Source: Caballeronia peredens (lineage in GTDB: Bacteria; Pseudomonadota; Gammaproteobacteria; Burkholderiales; Burkholderiaceae). Taken from it: 64,000 nt of DNA. Where the stretch lies: positions 1 through 64,000 of the forward strand of contig FCOH02000026.1 of the NCBI GenBank assembly GCA_001544595.2, written 5' to 3'. Every line of letters starts with the position of its first letter. Positions within the stretch are counted from its first letter, which is position 1. The translations under genes were made by a program, and so were the position numbers. The notes under the pieces were generated by a model, which had not been told where the DNA came from, did no database searches, and saw only the letters and a program-made list of their open reading frames with translations. This document shows, piece after piece, positions 17,662-27,061 of the stretch.

Positions 17662-18510
17662 TTGGCCGTTTCCAACATCATCGCTGACGATCCCGCACCC
17701 GACGCCGCGCAGGCGTCGTCGGGCAGTTCGTTCTATCTCGCGATGCGCATCCTTCCCGCCGCGCAGCGGGACGCGATGTACCAGATCTACGCGTTCTGCC
17801 GCGCGGTCGACGACATCGCCGATGAAGGCGCGCTGCCGCGCCGCGAACGCGCCGTCGCGCTCGACCGCTGGCGCGAGGACATCGACGCGTGCTATGCCGG
17901 CACGCCGAAGAAATCGCTCGAAGCGCTCACGCATCACATCCAGGCGTTTCAGCTTTCCCGCGACGACTTCCACGCCGTGATCGACGGCATGGCAATGGAC
18001 GCCGCCGGCGACATCGTCGCGCCCGACGAAGCCACGCTCGATCTCTATTGCGATCGCGTGGCGAGCGCCGTCGGCCGGCTGTCGGTGAGGATCTTCGGGA
18101 TGCACGAGGACGCCGGGCGGCGCCTGGCGCACCATCTCGGCCGCGCGCTGCAACTGACCAACATCCTGCGCGACATCGACGAAGACGCGGCCATCGGCCG
18201 GGTCTATCTGCCGCGCGAACTGCTCGCGCGCGAAGGCATTTCGACGACCGACGCGGCGAGCATCGTCGGCGACGCGCGGCTGCCGCGCGTATGCGCCGTG
18301 CTCGCCGAGCGCGCGAAGGGCCACTACGCCCAGTCGGACGCGATCATGGCCGCGTCGCCGCGTGCTCAGGTGCGCGCGCCGCGCATCATGTCGGCGGCGT
18401 ATCGCACCGTGCTCGACGCCAATCTGAAACGCGGCTTCGACCTGCCGCGCACGCGCGTGCGCACGCCGCGTTCGCGCCTGCTGTGGATCGTGGCGCGCAA
18501 CCTGATCTGA
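17662..18510 (+). CDS. hpnD: Presqualene diphosphate synthase HpnD
   Basis: This enzyme joins two farnesyl diphosphates to presqualene diphosphate, the first committed step of the bacterial HpnCDE squalene route. The 282-residue protein is a squalene/phytoene synthase fold with both Asp-rich substrate motifs: DDIAD at 50-54 and NILRDIDED with Asp171 and Asp175. YAFCRAVDDIADEG and RVYLPRELL are family hallmarks. The start is TTG at 17662, with CGGAG six bases upstream, giving the family-typical MAVSxII start. The next gene, hpnE, begins inside the stop codon (TGATG). HpnC, which acts on the product, is not in this window, so it must be elsewhere or replaced. Strong family call. Confidence 0.9.
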   Translation: MAVSNIIADDPAPDAAQASSGSSFYLAMRILPAAQRDAMYQIYAFCRAVDDIADEGALPRRERAVALDRWREDIDACYAGTPKKSLEALTHHIQAFQLSRDDFHAVIDGMAMDAAGDIVAPDEATLDLYCDRVASAVGRLSVRIFGMHEDAGRRLAHHLGRALQLTNILRDIDEDAAIGRVYLPRELLAREGISTTDAASIVGDARLPRVCAVLAERAKGHYAQSDAIMAASPRAQVRAPRIMSAAYRTVLDANLKRGFDLPRTRVRTPRSRLLWIVARNLI

Positions 18511-19793
18511 TGTCCGGGCGGGTGTTCGTCGTCGGCGCGGGCATTTCCGGCCTCGCCGCCGCGGTCCAGGCTCAACGGCGCGGTGCGCGCGTCGTGCTGC
18601 ACGAAGCGGCCCCGCATGCCGGCGGCCGCTGCCGCTCCTACTTCGATGCGAAGCTCGGCGTCACCGTCGATAACGGCAATCATCTGCTGTTGTCCGGCAA
18701 CGAATCGGCGATGGCGTATCTGCGCGTGATCGGCGCAGCGGATACGCTGACGGGGCCGGCGCAGGCCGACTATCCGTTCTTCGACGTCGCGAGCGGCGAC
18801 GCGTGGACGATCCGCATGTCGCCGGGACGGCTGCCGCGCTGGATTTTCGACCCCGCCGCGCGCGTGCCCGGCACGCAGCCCGCCGATTATCTGTCGTTTC
18901 TGCCGCTGTTCTGGGCGAAACCGGGGCGCACCGTGGACGAATCGGTGCGCGGCAACGATCGCGTCTGGAGCCTGCTCGTGCGCCCGCTGCTGCGCGCGAT
19001 GCTCAACGCGGACACAGCCGAGGCGAGCGCCGGGCTGGCCGCGAGCCTGCTGCGCGAGACGGTCGCGGCGGGCGGGCAGGCGTGCCGTCCGCTGGTCGCG
19101 AAGAGCGGCTTGTCGCATTCGTTCGTCGAGCCCGCGCTGCGGCTGCTGCAATACGGCGGCGCGGAAATCCGGCTTGGCTCGCGCGTCGCGGGAATTGGAG
19201 TGTCGGGCACGGATTCGAAGGAGCGTGTAAGCTCGCTGGCTTTCGAAGGCGGCGCCGAACCCGTGGCGCTCGCGCCGGGCGACGGCGTCGTGCTCGCAGT
19301 GCCGCCCGATGCCGCACGCACGCTCGTGCCGGACCTGAGCGCCCCGGACGAATCGCGGGCGATCGTCACGGTGCACTTCGCCGTGGACGTGCCGCGCGGC
19401 GCCGGCGCGCCGCCGCTGACGTGCGTCGTCAACGGCATGTCGGACTGGATGTTCGCGGCCGACGGACGGCTCTCGGTCACGCTCGCGAATGCCGGGCGCC
19501 GGCTCGCGACGCCGCACGAGGAACTCGCGGGCGCGGTGTGGCGGGAAGCGGCGCAGGCGTGGCGCATGCCCGCCGCGCCCGTGCCGCCGTGGCAGGTCGT
19601 GGCGGAGGAACACGCGACGTTCGCCGCCGTGCCCGCGCAGGAAGGCTTGCGGGCCGCGACGCGCACGCGCTGGCCCAATCTCACGCTCGCGGGCGACTGG
19701 ACGGCGACCGGCCTGCCCGCGACGATCGAAGGCGCGATCCGCTCCGGCCAAAAGGCTGCGGACACGCTGTTGAACCCATCGATGGAACGCTGA
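18510..19793 (+). CDS. hpnE: Hydroxysqualene dehydroxylase HpnE
   Basis: A 427-residue FAD-dependent amine-oxidase/desaturase-type protein that reduces hydroxysqualene to squalene in the HpnCDE pathway. The nucleotide-binding motif VGAGISGLAAA is at about residues 7-17, followed by the GGR signature AGGRCRSY near 40-47. The C-terminal motif LAGDWTATGLPATIEGAIRSGQKAAD closes the FAD site. Length and C-terminus match HpnE and not a carotenoid desaturase, which is longer. The ATG overlaps the hpnD stop, and the gene ends in TGATG with shc, so hpnD-hpnE-shc-hpnG are translationally coupled. Squalene produced here is the substrate of the next gene product. Confidence 0.9.
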   Translation: MSGRVFVVGAGISGLAAAVQAQRRGARVVLHEAAPHAGGRCRSYFDAKLGVTVDNGNHLLLSGNESAMAYLRVIGAADTLTGPAQADYPFFDVASGDAWTIRMSPGRLPRWIFDPAARVPGTQPADYLSFLPLFWAKPGRTVDESVRGNDRVWSLLVRPLLRAMLNADTAEASAGLAASLLRETVAAGGQACRPLVAKSGLSHSFVEPALRLLQYGGAEIRLGSRVAGIGVSGTDSKERVSSLAFEGGAEPVALAPGDGVVLAVPPDAARTLVPDLSAPDESRAIVTVHFAVDVPRGAGAPPLTCVVNGMSDWMFAADGRLSVTLANAGRRLATPHEELAGAVWREAAQAWRMPAAPVPPWQVVAEEHATFAAVPAQEGLRAATRTRWPNLTLAGDWTATGLPATIEGAIRSGQKAADTLLNPSMER

Positions 19794-21772
19794 TGAACGA
19801 TTTATCCTTGTCGGCCGTGGGCGCGCGGGTATCCGCCGCCGGGCTCGATACCGCAGTCAACAAAGCCACCGACGCGCTGCTCGCGGCGCAATCTCCGGAA
19901 GGCTACTGGCTCTACGAACTCGAAGCGGACGCAACCATTCCCGCTGAATACGTGCTGCTCGTCCACTATCTCGGCGAGACGGCCGACGAAAAGCTGGAAG
20001 CGAAGATCGGCCGCTATCTGCGACGCATCCAGCGCGAGGACGGCGGCTGGCCGCTCTTCACCGACGGCGCGATGGACGTCTCCGCGACCGTGAAGGCGTA
20101 TTTCGCGCTGAAGATGATCGGCGATTCCCCCGACGCCGAGCACATGCAGCGCGCGCGCGGCGCGATTCTCGCCGCGGGCGGCGCGGAAAAGGTGAACGTC
20201 TTCACGCGCATCCTGCTGGCGCTGTTCGGCGTCGTGTCGTGGCGCGCGGTGCCGATGATGCCCGTCGAGATCATGCGTCTGCCGATGTGGTTTCCGTTCC
20301 ATCTGTCGAAGGTGTCGTACTGGGCGCGCACGGTGATCGTGCCGTTGCTCGTGCTCAACGCGAAGCGTCCGCGGGCGCGCAATCCGCGCGGCGTGCGCAT
20401 CGACGAAGTGTTCACGAATCCGCCCGTCAATGCGGGCATGCCGGCGCGCTCCGGGCATCAGAAGCGCGGCTGGTTCGCGCTGTTCCGCGTGGTCGATGCT
20501 CTGCTGCGCGCAGCCGATCCGCTGTTCCCGCAAGGCGGCCGCGAACGCGCGATCAACGAAGCGGTGCGTTTCGTCGATGAACGCCTGAACGGCGAAGACG
20601 GCCTCGGCGCGATTTTCCCGGCCATGGCCAACTCCGTCATGATGTACGACGTGCTCGGCTACCCGCCCGAGCATCCGAACCGCGCGATCGCGCGCAAATC
20701 GCTCGACAAGCTGCTCATCGTCGATGAAGCCGACGACGGCGAAGCGTATTGCCAGCCGTGCTTGTCGCCGGTCTGGGATACGTCGCTCGCGGCGCACGCG
20801 CTGCTCGAAACCGGCATGCCTAAGGCGCGCGCGGCGGTATCGCGCGGCCTCGAATGGCTGCTGCCGCTGCAGATTCTCGACGTGCGCGGCGACTGGATTT
20901 CGCGCCGCCCGAACGTGCGGCCCGGCGGCTGGGCATTCCAGTTCGCGAATCCGCACTACCCGGATGTCGACGATACGGCCGTGGTCGCGATGGCCATGGA
21001 ACGCGCCGATCGCGAGAACGGCACCGCGATGTACGGCGAATCGATCGCGCGGGCGCGTGAATGGGTCGTCGGCATGCAGAGCAGCGACGGCGGCTGGGGC
21101 GCGTTCGAACCGGAAAACACGCAGTTCTACCTGAACAACATCCCGTTCTCGGATCACGGCGCGCTGCTCGACCCGCCCACCGTCGACGTCTCCGCGCGCT
21201 GCCTCTCGATGCTCGCGCAGCTCGGCGAGACGTCGGCCAACAGCGAACCGGCGCGGCGCGCGTTCGAATACATCGTGAAGGATCAGGAGCGCGACGGCAG
21301 CTGGTACGGGCGCTGGGGCATGAATTACATCTACGGCACCTGGTCGGCGATGTGCGCGCTCAACGCGGCAGGCGTCGCCCCGACGGACTCGCGCATGAAG
21401 CGCGCCGCCGACTGGCTGATCGGCGTCCAGAACGAGGACGGCGGCTGGGGCGAGGACGGCGACAGCTACAAGCTCGACTATCGCGGCTACGAACCGGCGC
21501 CGAGCACGGCGTCGCAGACCGCCTGGGCGCTGCTCGGGCTGATGGCGGCGGGGCTCGTCGAGCATCCGGCGGTGGCGCGCGGCGTCGGCTATCTGACGCG
21601 CACGCAGCAGGACGACGGCCTCTGGAACGAAACGCGCTTCACGGCGACGGGCTTCCCGCGCGTGTTCTATCTGCGCTATCACGGCTATCGCAAGTTTTTC
21701 CCGCTGTGGGCGCTCGCGCGCTATCGCAACCTCACGCGCGAAGGCATCACCCGCGTCACGGCGGCGATGTGA
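19793..21772 (+). CDS. shc: Squalene-hopene cyclase
   Basis: This monotopic membrane cyclase converts squalene to hopene and hopanol by proton-initiated cyclisation. The 659-residue protein is full length. The catalytic acid motif DVDDTA lies at 391-396, where Asp392-Asp394 type residues protonate the terminal double bond. Several QW repeats are readable (QSSDGGWGAFEPEN, QNEDGGWGEDGDSY, QQDDGLWNE), as in all family members. An N-terminal QSPEGYWLYELEADATIPAEY segment also matches. It starts in the TGATG overlap with hpnE and its TGA overlaps the GTG of hpnG. Burkholderiales often carry two shc genes; this is the one in the hpn operon. Confidence 0.94.
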   Translation: MNDLSLSAVGARVSAAGLDTAVNKATDALLAAQSPEGYWLYELEADATIPAEYVLLVHYLGETADEKLEAKIGRYLRRIQREDGGWPLFTDGAMDVSATVKAYFALKMIGDSPDAEHMQRARGAILAAGGAEKVNVFTRILLALFGVVSWRAVPMMPVEIMRLPMWFPFHLSKVSYWARTVIVPLLVLNAKRPRARNPRGVRIDEVFTNPPVNAGMPARSGHQKRGWFALFRVVDALLRAADPLFPQGGRERAINEAVRFVDERLNGEDGLGAIFPAMANSVMMYDVLGYPPEHPNRAIARKSLDKLLIVDEADDGEAYCQPCLSPVWDTSLAAHALLETGMPKARAAVSRGLEWLLPLQILDVRGDWISRRPNVRPGGWAFQFANPHYPDVDDTAVVAMAMERADRENGTAMYGESIARAREWVVGMQSSDGGWGAFEPENTQFYLNNIPFSDHGALLDPPTVDVSARCLSMLAQLGETSANSEPARRAFEYIVKDQERDGSWYGRWGMNYIYGTWSAMCALNAAGVAPTDSRMKRAADWLIGVQNEDGGWGEDGDSYKLDYRGYEPAPSTASQTAWALLGLMAAGLVEHPAVARGVGYLTRTQQDDGLWNETRFTATGFPRVFYLRYHGYRKFFPLWALARYRNLTREGITRVTAAM

Positions 21773-22503
21773 ACGCGCCCGACGCCCGTTCCGCCCGCGC
21801 ATTGCGTCACGCGGCGCCGGGCCTGCCCGTCGTGGCCGTGACCGGCATGGCGTTCGAAGCGCAGATCGTGCGCGGGCGCGGCGTCGATGTCGTGTTCGCG
21901 GCGCGCGCCGACTGGCTGGAGCGCGCGCTCTCCGATGCGATCGCGCGCGGCTGCTCGGGCATCATCAGCTTCGGCACGGCAGGCGGACTCGCGCCGGACC
22001 TCGCGCCGGGCGCGCTGATCGTCGCGGAGAGCGTGTGCGGTCCGTTCGGCGAGCTTCGGACCGACGCGGCGTGGTCGGCGCGCATCGTCGATGCGTTCGC
22101 GGGCACGCCCGTCGCGCGCGTCACGCAGCGCGGCGTGATCGCCGGCGTCACCGCGCCGGTGAAGAGCGAGAAGGAAAAGCGCTCGCTCCATTCGTCGACG
22201 GGAGCGCTCGCCGTCGACATGGAATCGCACATCGCCGGGGCCATCGCCACCGCGCGCGGCCTGCCGTTCGCCGTGTGCCGCGCGGTCGTCGATCCGGCCT
22301 GGCGCACGCTGCCGCCGGCCGCCACCGCGGGCCTGCGCGACGACGGCACGACCGCCATCTTCCCGATCCTGCGCGAACTGCTGCGCGAGCCTTCGCAACT
22401 CGGCGCGCTGTTGCGCCTCGCCTCCGACGCCCGCCACGCCCGCGCGACGCTGGTTCAGGCGCGCCATGCGCTCGAAACCGCGCGGGCACTCGCGTTCGAC
22501 TGA
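21769..22503 (+). CDS. hpnG: Hopanoid-associated nucleoside phosphorylase HpnG
   Basis: HpnG removes adenine from adenosylhopane, giving phosphoribosylhopane on the route to bacteriohopanetetrol. The 244-residue protein shows the nucleoside-phosphorylase features FGTAGGLAPDL near 65-75, the purine/phosphate region, and AVDMESH near 150, the DMES-type ribose-binding Glu motif. The start is GTG at 21769, overlapping the shc stop (ATGTGA), which couples translation. It acts on the product of HpnH, encoded about 12 kb away on the minus strand. Family and context agree; a general purine phosphorylase is unlikely because of the operon. Confidence 0.87.
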   Translation: MNAPDARSARALRHAAPGLPVVAVTGMAFEAQIVRGRGVDVVFAARADWLERALSDAIARGCSGIISFGTAGGLAPDLAPGALIVAESVCGPFGELRTDAAWSARIVDAFAGTPVARVTQRGVIAGVTAPVKSEKEKRSLHSSTGALAVDMESHIAGAIATARGLPFAVCRAVVDPAWRTLPPAATAGLRDDGTTAIFPILRELLREPSQLGALLRLASDARHARATLVQARHALETARALAFD

Positions 22504-22549
22504 TTTGCTGCCTTCTGTCTTGCTTTCTGCGGGTTAACCCTCACCTCGG

Positions 22550-22555
22550 TATAAT
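22550..22555 (+). promoter_or_regulatory. Perfect -10 hexamer before the thioesterase gene
   Basis: TATAAT in the sequence GGTATAATCAGG, 75 bases upstream of the next ATG. A matching -35 at normal spacing is weak (TTCTGC at 22525-22530 with a 19-base spacer), so strength is uncertain. It implies the thioesterase is transcribed independently of the hopanoid operon. Confidence 0.5.
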
Positions 22556-22630
22556 CAGGGAAAACCCTAGTTATCCGTGCGTGGCTTCGTTCGATCGAGG
22601 CCGCGCCGCCGCAGCAAGAGAGGCACGCAA

Positions 22631-23104
22631 ATGAATTTTCATACTCGCAAATGGGTCAAGCCGGAAGACCTGAATCCGAACGGCACGTTATTCGGCGGCA
22701 GCCTGCTGCGCTGGATCGACGAAGAAGCCGCCATCTACGCCATTTCGCAGCTGGGCAACCAGCGCGTCGTGACGAAGTTCATGTCGGAGATCAACTTCGC
22801 CAGTTCGGCGCGTCAGGGCGACATCATCGAGCTGGGCATCACCGCGACGCATTTCGGCCGCACGTCCATCACGCTGCGCGCGGAAGTGCGCAACAAGATC
22901 ACGCGCAAGAGCATTCTGACCGTCGAAAAGATGGTGTTCGTGAATCTGAACGAGCAGGGCGAGCCGGCGCCGCACGGCCGCACGGCGATCCGCTATGCCG
23001 ATGAACTGTTCGAGGCGTATCGCCGCGATCAGCGCACGGTGGAAGCGCCGGCGGCGTCAGGCGACGATTTCATCGAACAGGAAGTCGAAGAAGCGGCTCA
23101 CTGA
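22631..23104 (+). CDS. Acyl-CoA thioesterase, YciA-like hotdog protein
   Basis: A 157-residue cytoplasmic hotdog-fold enzyme that hydrolyses acyl-CoAs to free acids. Conserved pieces are the N-terminal PNGTLFGGSLLRWIDEEAA helix with the family's catalytic Asp, KFMSEINFASSARQGDIIELG, and the RTSITLRAEVRN strand, matching YciA-type and acyl-CoA hydrolase families. The C-terminus extends by ~25 acidic residues beyond the fold. It has its own -10 element and is followed by a terminator, so it forms a separate unit despite lying between hopanoid genes. Substrate chain length cannot be judged. Confidence 0.82.
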   Translation: MNFHTRKWVKPEDLNPNGTLFGGSLLRWIDEEAAIYAISQLGNQRVVTKFMSEINFASSARQGDIIELGITATHFGRTSITLRAEVRNKITRKSILTVEKMVFVNLNEQGEPAPHGRTAIRYADELFEAYRRDQRTVEAPAASGDDFIEQEVEEAAH

Positions 23105-23107
23105 AAG

Positions 23108-23141
23108 CAAAAACGGGTGCCGAGGCGCCCGTTTCGTTTTT
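23108..23141 (+). terminator. Rho-independent terminator after the thioesterase gene
   Basis: Stem AAACGGGTGCC (23111-23121) against GGCGCCCGTTT (23124-23134), one wobble pair, then CGTTTTT. It starts four bases after the stop codon. Confidence 0.75.
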
Positions 23142-23165
23142 CGCGGCGGCGGCTCACTTGCTCAC

Positions 23166-24143
23166 TCACTTGCCTGCCGGCTGCGCCGCGGGATCCTGAT
23201 ACTGCGGCAAGCCCTGCGCCTTGCTCGAACTCGGCGCGCTTTCCTCCGGCGCGGGCGATTTCCCGCCGACACCGCCCGCCGGCGACGCCGCCGCGCCCGG
23301 ATCGACATAACTCGGCAAGCCTTGCTCCTTGCTGCCGCCGCCGCTCTCGCCCGGCGCGCTGGCGCCTTCCGGGGCGCTGGCTCCTTCGGGAGCGGAGACG
23401 CCTTCGTCGCCATAATCCGGCAGCGTTGCCGCGCCGCCGCCCGTCAGTAGATATTGGCGCCGCTGCATGTAGGCGTCGCGCACGAAAGCGTATTTGTCCA
23501 GCGCGGCCGCCGAAAGCAGATCGGTCGCGCCGATCAGATCCGCGCGCGCGCTCACGAAATTCACGCCGAACAGCGGCCAGCGGATCTCGGCCTCGGAGTA
23601 GCTGAGCGGATTCACGCGCCAGTCGACCGCCCAGGTGGTCGCGTCGCGGAACGAACTCGGCCCGAGCAGCGGCAGCACGAGATACGGCCCGGAGGCGACG
23701 CCGTAATGCCCGAGCGTCAGGCCGAAATCCTGATGATGCTTGGGCAGACCCGCCGGCGACGCGACATCGATCAGGCCGCCGATGCCGAACAGCGAATTCA
23801 TCGCGATACGCATCAGATCCTGCGTCGCGTCGGTGATCTTCAGCTGCAGCAGGTTGTTCGCGAAGTTGGAGAAATCGCCGAGATTCGAGAAGAAATTGCT
23901 GACGGCCGTACGGAACGGGCTCGGCGTGTAATCGACGTAGAACTGCGCGACGGGCTTCGCGACGTAGGTATCGAGCGTGTCGTTGAACGTGAAGATCTTG
24001 CGGTTCATCGGCTCGAGCGGATCTTTCGGATTGCGGTCCGGGCCGGTCGCGCAGCCGGCGGTCGCCAGCGCGCCCGCAATCATCAGGCTGATTCCCAACT
24101 TACGCGCTGCACGAGCGGTCAACGCCGTCGATCCCGACTTCAT
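23166..24143 (-). CDS. mlaA: MlaA/VacJ-family outer-membrane lipoprotein with repetitive tail
   Basis: A 325-residue outer-membrane lipoprotein. The type II signal peptide ends in lipobox ATAGC (Cys about 30). The MlaA core follows: [18 protein letters not shown] near 42-58, [21 protein letters not shown], and the [24 protein letters not shown] motif. MlaA forms a donut that moves lipids through the outer membrane. Beyond residue ~240 is a low-complexity tail with repeated GASAPE units and two LPxYxDP copies (LPSYVDP, LPQYQDP), not present in E. coli MlaA. It starts in an ATGA overlap with the stop of hpnN, so the two are coupled. The context suggests lipid traffic linked to hopanoids; classic mlaBCDEF genes are not here. 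Confidence 0.87.
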   Translation of the reverse strand: MKSGSTALTARAARKLGISLMIAGALATAGCATGPDRNPKDPLEPMNRKIFTFNDTLDTYVAKPVAQFYVDYTPSPFRTAVSNFFSNLGDFSNFANNLLQLKITDATQDLMRIAMNSLFGIGGLIDVASPAGLPKHHQDFGLTLGHYGVASGPYLVLPLLGPSSFRDATTWAVDWRVNPLSYSEAEIRWPLFGVNFVSARADLIGATDLLSAAALDKYAFVRDAYMQRRQYLLTGGGAATLPDYGDEGVSAPEGASAPEGASAPGESGGGSKEQGLPSYVDPGAAASPAGGVGGKSPAPEESAPSSSKAQGLPQYQDPAAQPAGK

Positions 24144-26800
24144 TCTTTAATTCCTCTTAGGTTGTCATGTCGTTGCGCCGCGCGCAGCTTCGCACGGTCC
24201 GCCGCGCGCACGCGGCGCGGCTTGCCCATCAGGACCGGCTGGAACACCACGGCGCCGATCAGCGTGCAGAAGAGCGACAGCGCCAGAAGCCGTCCCATGC
24301 TGGATGTGCCGGGATGATGCGAAAACCACAGGCTGCCGAACGCGGTGGCGGTCGTGGCGGCGCTGAACATCACGGCGTGGGTGAGGCTCGACTGTAGCAG
24401 CCGCGTCTGGCCGGAGCGCCACGCCATCACGAAATAGATCTTGAACGCCACGCCCACGCCCAGCATGAGCGGCAGCGCGATGATGTTCGCGAAATTGAGC
24501 GGCATCCTGAATACGACGCACAACTCCAGCGTCACGATCGCGGAGACGAGCAAAGGTACCAAAGTTCTCAAAACGTCGCCAAAACGGCGCAGCGCGATCC
24601 ACAGCAGCACCGCGATCGCGATGAGCGAGTACAGCGCGGCCTGCTCGAACGCCTTGATGATCGTCTCGGCGGAATGGCGCACCGAAATCGGGCCGCCGAT
24701 CGCCTCGGGCTCGGCCTTCTGCACGGCGTCGGCGAAGCGGGCGAGGAGTGCGTCGTCGTTGGGATCGACGCCGGGCGGAATCTTCGGCGACACGCTGACG
24801 AGCGCCTGGCCGCCCGGCGTCACCCAGCTTTCGACCATCTGCGGCGGCAGCGTCGCGCGGGTGATTTCGGTCGGCGTCAGCAGCGCGCGCAGTTGCGCGA
24901 GCGCGAGGCGCAGCGGCTCGGCCATCGCGTGCTCGGCGCGGTCGCGCGCGGCGGCGTCCGCCTGGGCCAGCTTCGCGAGCGTCTCGGACAGATGCTTCGC
25001 TTCCTTTTCGCCCGGGCCCGGATGTTCGTCGGCGGCGAGCGAAAGCTGGTTCGACACGCGCTTCAACGCGGCGACGCGCACTTCGTCCGACACGGGCGAC
25101 GCCGTCTGCTGATCGAGCGCCGGCAGCAGCTGATCCGCGGCGGCCTTGATGAGTTCGAGCTTCTTCGGCTGATCGGCGGGAATCAGCGTCGAGAGCGTCG
25201 TTGCGCGTTCCACTTCCGGCAGCTTCTGCAGCTTTGCGGCGATGCGGTCGGCATCCGCGAGCGAGGAGCCGAGCACGGCGACGTCGTTGACCGCGCCCTC
25301 GGGCGAATCCTTCAGCGAGGTGAGCGTTGCCATCGATTCGGTGTGCGGATCCTTCAGATGCAGCGGATTGAAGTCGAAACGCAACTGGAACAGCAGCGGA
25401 AGCGCGCCGATCACAACCACGAGCGTGCCGATCAGGACCGGCTTGCGATGCTTGTCGAGGAATTCATCGACGGGCGCGAGCACCGGAAAGCCCGGCGAAT
25501 GCGCCTCGCCCGGCGGCGCGAACACCTTGATGAGCGCGGGCAGCAGCGTCATGTTGGTCACGTACGCGACGAACATGCCGACGCCCGCGATCAGCCCGAG
25601 TTCCGACACGCCGCGATACGCGGTCGGCAGGAACGAGAAGAAGCTCGCGGCGGTCGCGGTGGCGGCGAGCGTGAGCGGCACGGCGACATGGCGCGCGGTT
25701 TCCGCGAGCGAGACGTCGAGCCGCTTGTGCTTGTAGCGTTCCTCGCGATATTTCACGCCGAACTGAATGCCGAAGTCCACGCCCAGGCCGACGAACAGCA
25801 CCATGAACGCCACGGAAATCATGTTGAGCGCGTGGACCATCATGAGGCCGAGCGCGGCGGTGATCGCCAGGCCTACGAAGAGCGTGATGAACACCGCGAG
25901 AATCATGCGCTTGGAGCGCAGCGCGACCCACAGGATCATCAGCACGACGAGGAACGTGAGCATGCCGTTGAGCGCGGCGCCGTCCTGCACGGACGCGAAT
26001 TCCTCGTCGGCGAGAGGCTGCGCGCCGGTGAGATGCAGCGTCGCGCCGTATTTCTTGTCGATGCCGAGTTCCGCCGCCTTCGCGCGGATTTCCTCGGATG
26101 TGCCCGCCGCCGCCTTCAGCGCGTTGAAGTTCAGCTCCGGCAGCACGGTGACGAACGCGCGCCCGGGCGCATTGCCGTTCGACGAATCCGCCAGACCTCG
26201 CCACGAGAACGCGGCAGGCTGATTGGCGAGCACGCGGTCGAGCACCGTCGCGCTTTTGTCGAGCAGGCCCGCCATCTGGCCGAGCGTGACCTGACCCGTC
26301 AGCAACGGCAAGTTCAGCGTGGTGTTGAGCGTCTGCGCGAGCCCGGTGAGCGTCGGGTCGTGCGCGAGCGTGTTGATGAGCGGCCGCGCGGAGACGAGCT
26401 GCTTCGTGACCTGCCCGACCTTGTCGACGGGCAGATAGAGCAGGCCCTCGTGCTCGAAGAACGCGCCGCCGGCCGGTTGCGACACCGATTTGAAGCGGTC
26501 CGGTTCCTTGGCGAGCGCGGCGGCGAGATCGTTCGCGGCGGCGTCGGCGAATTCCTGCGCGGGCGCCTCGACGACGATCAGCAGTGTTGCGCCGCGCTGC
26601 GGAAACGCGTCGTCGATGGCCTGGCTGCGCGCCGCCCATTCGGGTTCCGTCTCGATCAGCTGACTGACGTCGGTGCTGATCTTGAAGTGATGGACGACGT
26701 AAATCGAGCTCAGCACGCCGAGCAGGAGCGAAACGGCGATAATCCACGCCGGGCGGCGGATGGCGAGTGTGACGAAACGAGTAATGTTGGACGTCAGCAT
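24140..26800 (-). CDS. hpnN: Hopanoid RND transporter HpnN
   Basis: An 886-residue RND-superfamily inner-membrane protein. Each half has one N-terminal membrane segment, a large periplasmic loop, and a five- to six-segment bundle; the [10 protein letters not shown] and [19 protein letters not shown] regions and the second-half [17 protein letters not shown] region are visible. HpnN moves hopanoids from the inner to the outer membrane in Rhodopseudomonas palustris, and this protein has the expected size and MMPL-like structure. Its stop overlaps the start of the mlaA-type gene. HpnM, its usual companion, is divergent at 27062, leaving a 261-base promoter region. The name rests on this context as well as on family. 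Confidence 0.88.
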   Translation of the reverse strand: MLTSNITRFVTLAIRRPAWIIAVSLLLGVLSSIYVVHHFKISTDVSQLIETEPEWAARSQAIDDAFPQRGATLLIVVEAPAQEFADAAANDLAAALAKEPDRFKSVSQPAGGAFFEHEGLLYLPVDKVGQVTKQLVSARPLINTLAHDPTLTGLAQTLNTTLNLPLLTGQVTLGQMAGLLDKSATVLDRVLANQPAAFSWRGLADSSNGNAPGRAFVTVLPELNFNALKAAAGTSEEIRAKAAELGIDKKYGATLHLTGAQPLADEEFASVQDGAALNGMLTFLVVLMILWVALRSKRMILAVFITLFVGLAITAALGLMMVHALNMISVAFMVLFVGLGVDFGIQFGVKYREERYKHKRLDVSLAETARHVAVPLTLAATATAASFFSFLPTAYRGVSELGLIAGVGMFVAYVTNMTLLPALIKVFAPPGEAHSPGFPVLAPVDEFLDKHRKPVLIGTLVVVIGALPLLFQLRFDFNPLHLKDPHTESMATLTSLKDSPEGAVNDVAVLGSSLADADRIAAKLQKLPEVERATTLSTLIPADQPKKLELIKAAADQLLPALDQQTASPVSDEVRVAALKRVSNQLSLAADEHPGPGEKEAKHLSETLAKLAQADAAARDRAEHAMAEPLRLALAQLRALLTPTEITRATLPPQMVESWVTPGGQALVSVSPKIPPGVDPNDDALLARFADAVQKAEPEAIGGPISVRHSAETIIKAFEQAALYSLIAIAVLLWIALRRFGDVLRTLVPLLVSAIVTLELCVVFRMPLNFANIIALPLMLGVGVAFKIYFVMAWRSGQTRLLQSSLTHAVMFSAATTATAFGSLWFSHHPGTSSMGRLLALSLFCTLIGAVVFQPVLMGKPRRVRAADRAKLRAAQRHDNLRGIKE

Positions 26801-27061
26801 GAAGACGCTACCTGGTGTGTCCTGTTATTTTTGCGCGATGCGATGCGCGATTGCATGATGACGACCGCCGGAATTTCAGGTCATGTACGCGATACGATGC
26901 GGTTGCCGCGCAAGTATAGCGGGCGCGTCGGAACAGTCTGTGCTTGAACTGTTGCGGCGCTGCGGTGTCGGTATACTGACTTCACCGCCATCCTGCCGCT
27001 GCCGCAAGGCTTCAGGCCGCAGAGCCCGCGCCACCAAAAACCTGATTAGAGAACGGGTGCC
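26801..27061. promoter_or_regulatory. Divergent promoter region between hpnN and hpnM
   Basis: 261 bases serve both genes. On the plus strand a TATACT (26972-26977) lies about 85 bases before hpnM; TTGCGG sits only 14 bases upstream of it, so the -35 is poor. I see no obvious operator. Confidence 0.4.

Noticed and set aside
24674-26947. A 757-codon plus-strand frame across hpnN
   Set aside because: Antisense to HpnN, which has convincing membrane segments and family motifs; the plus-strand translation is charged low-complexity sequence.
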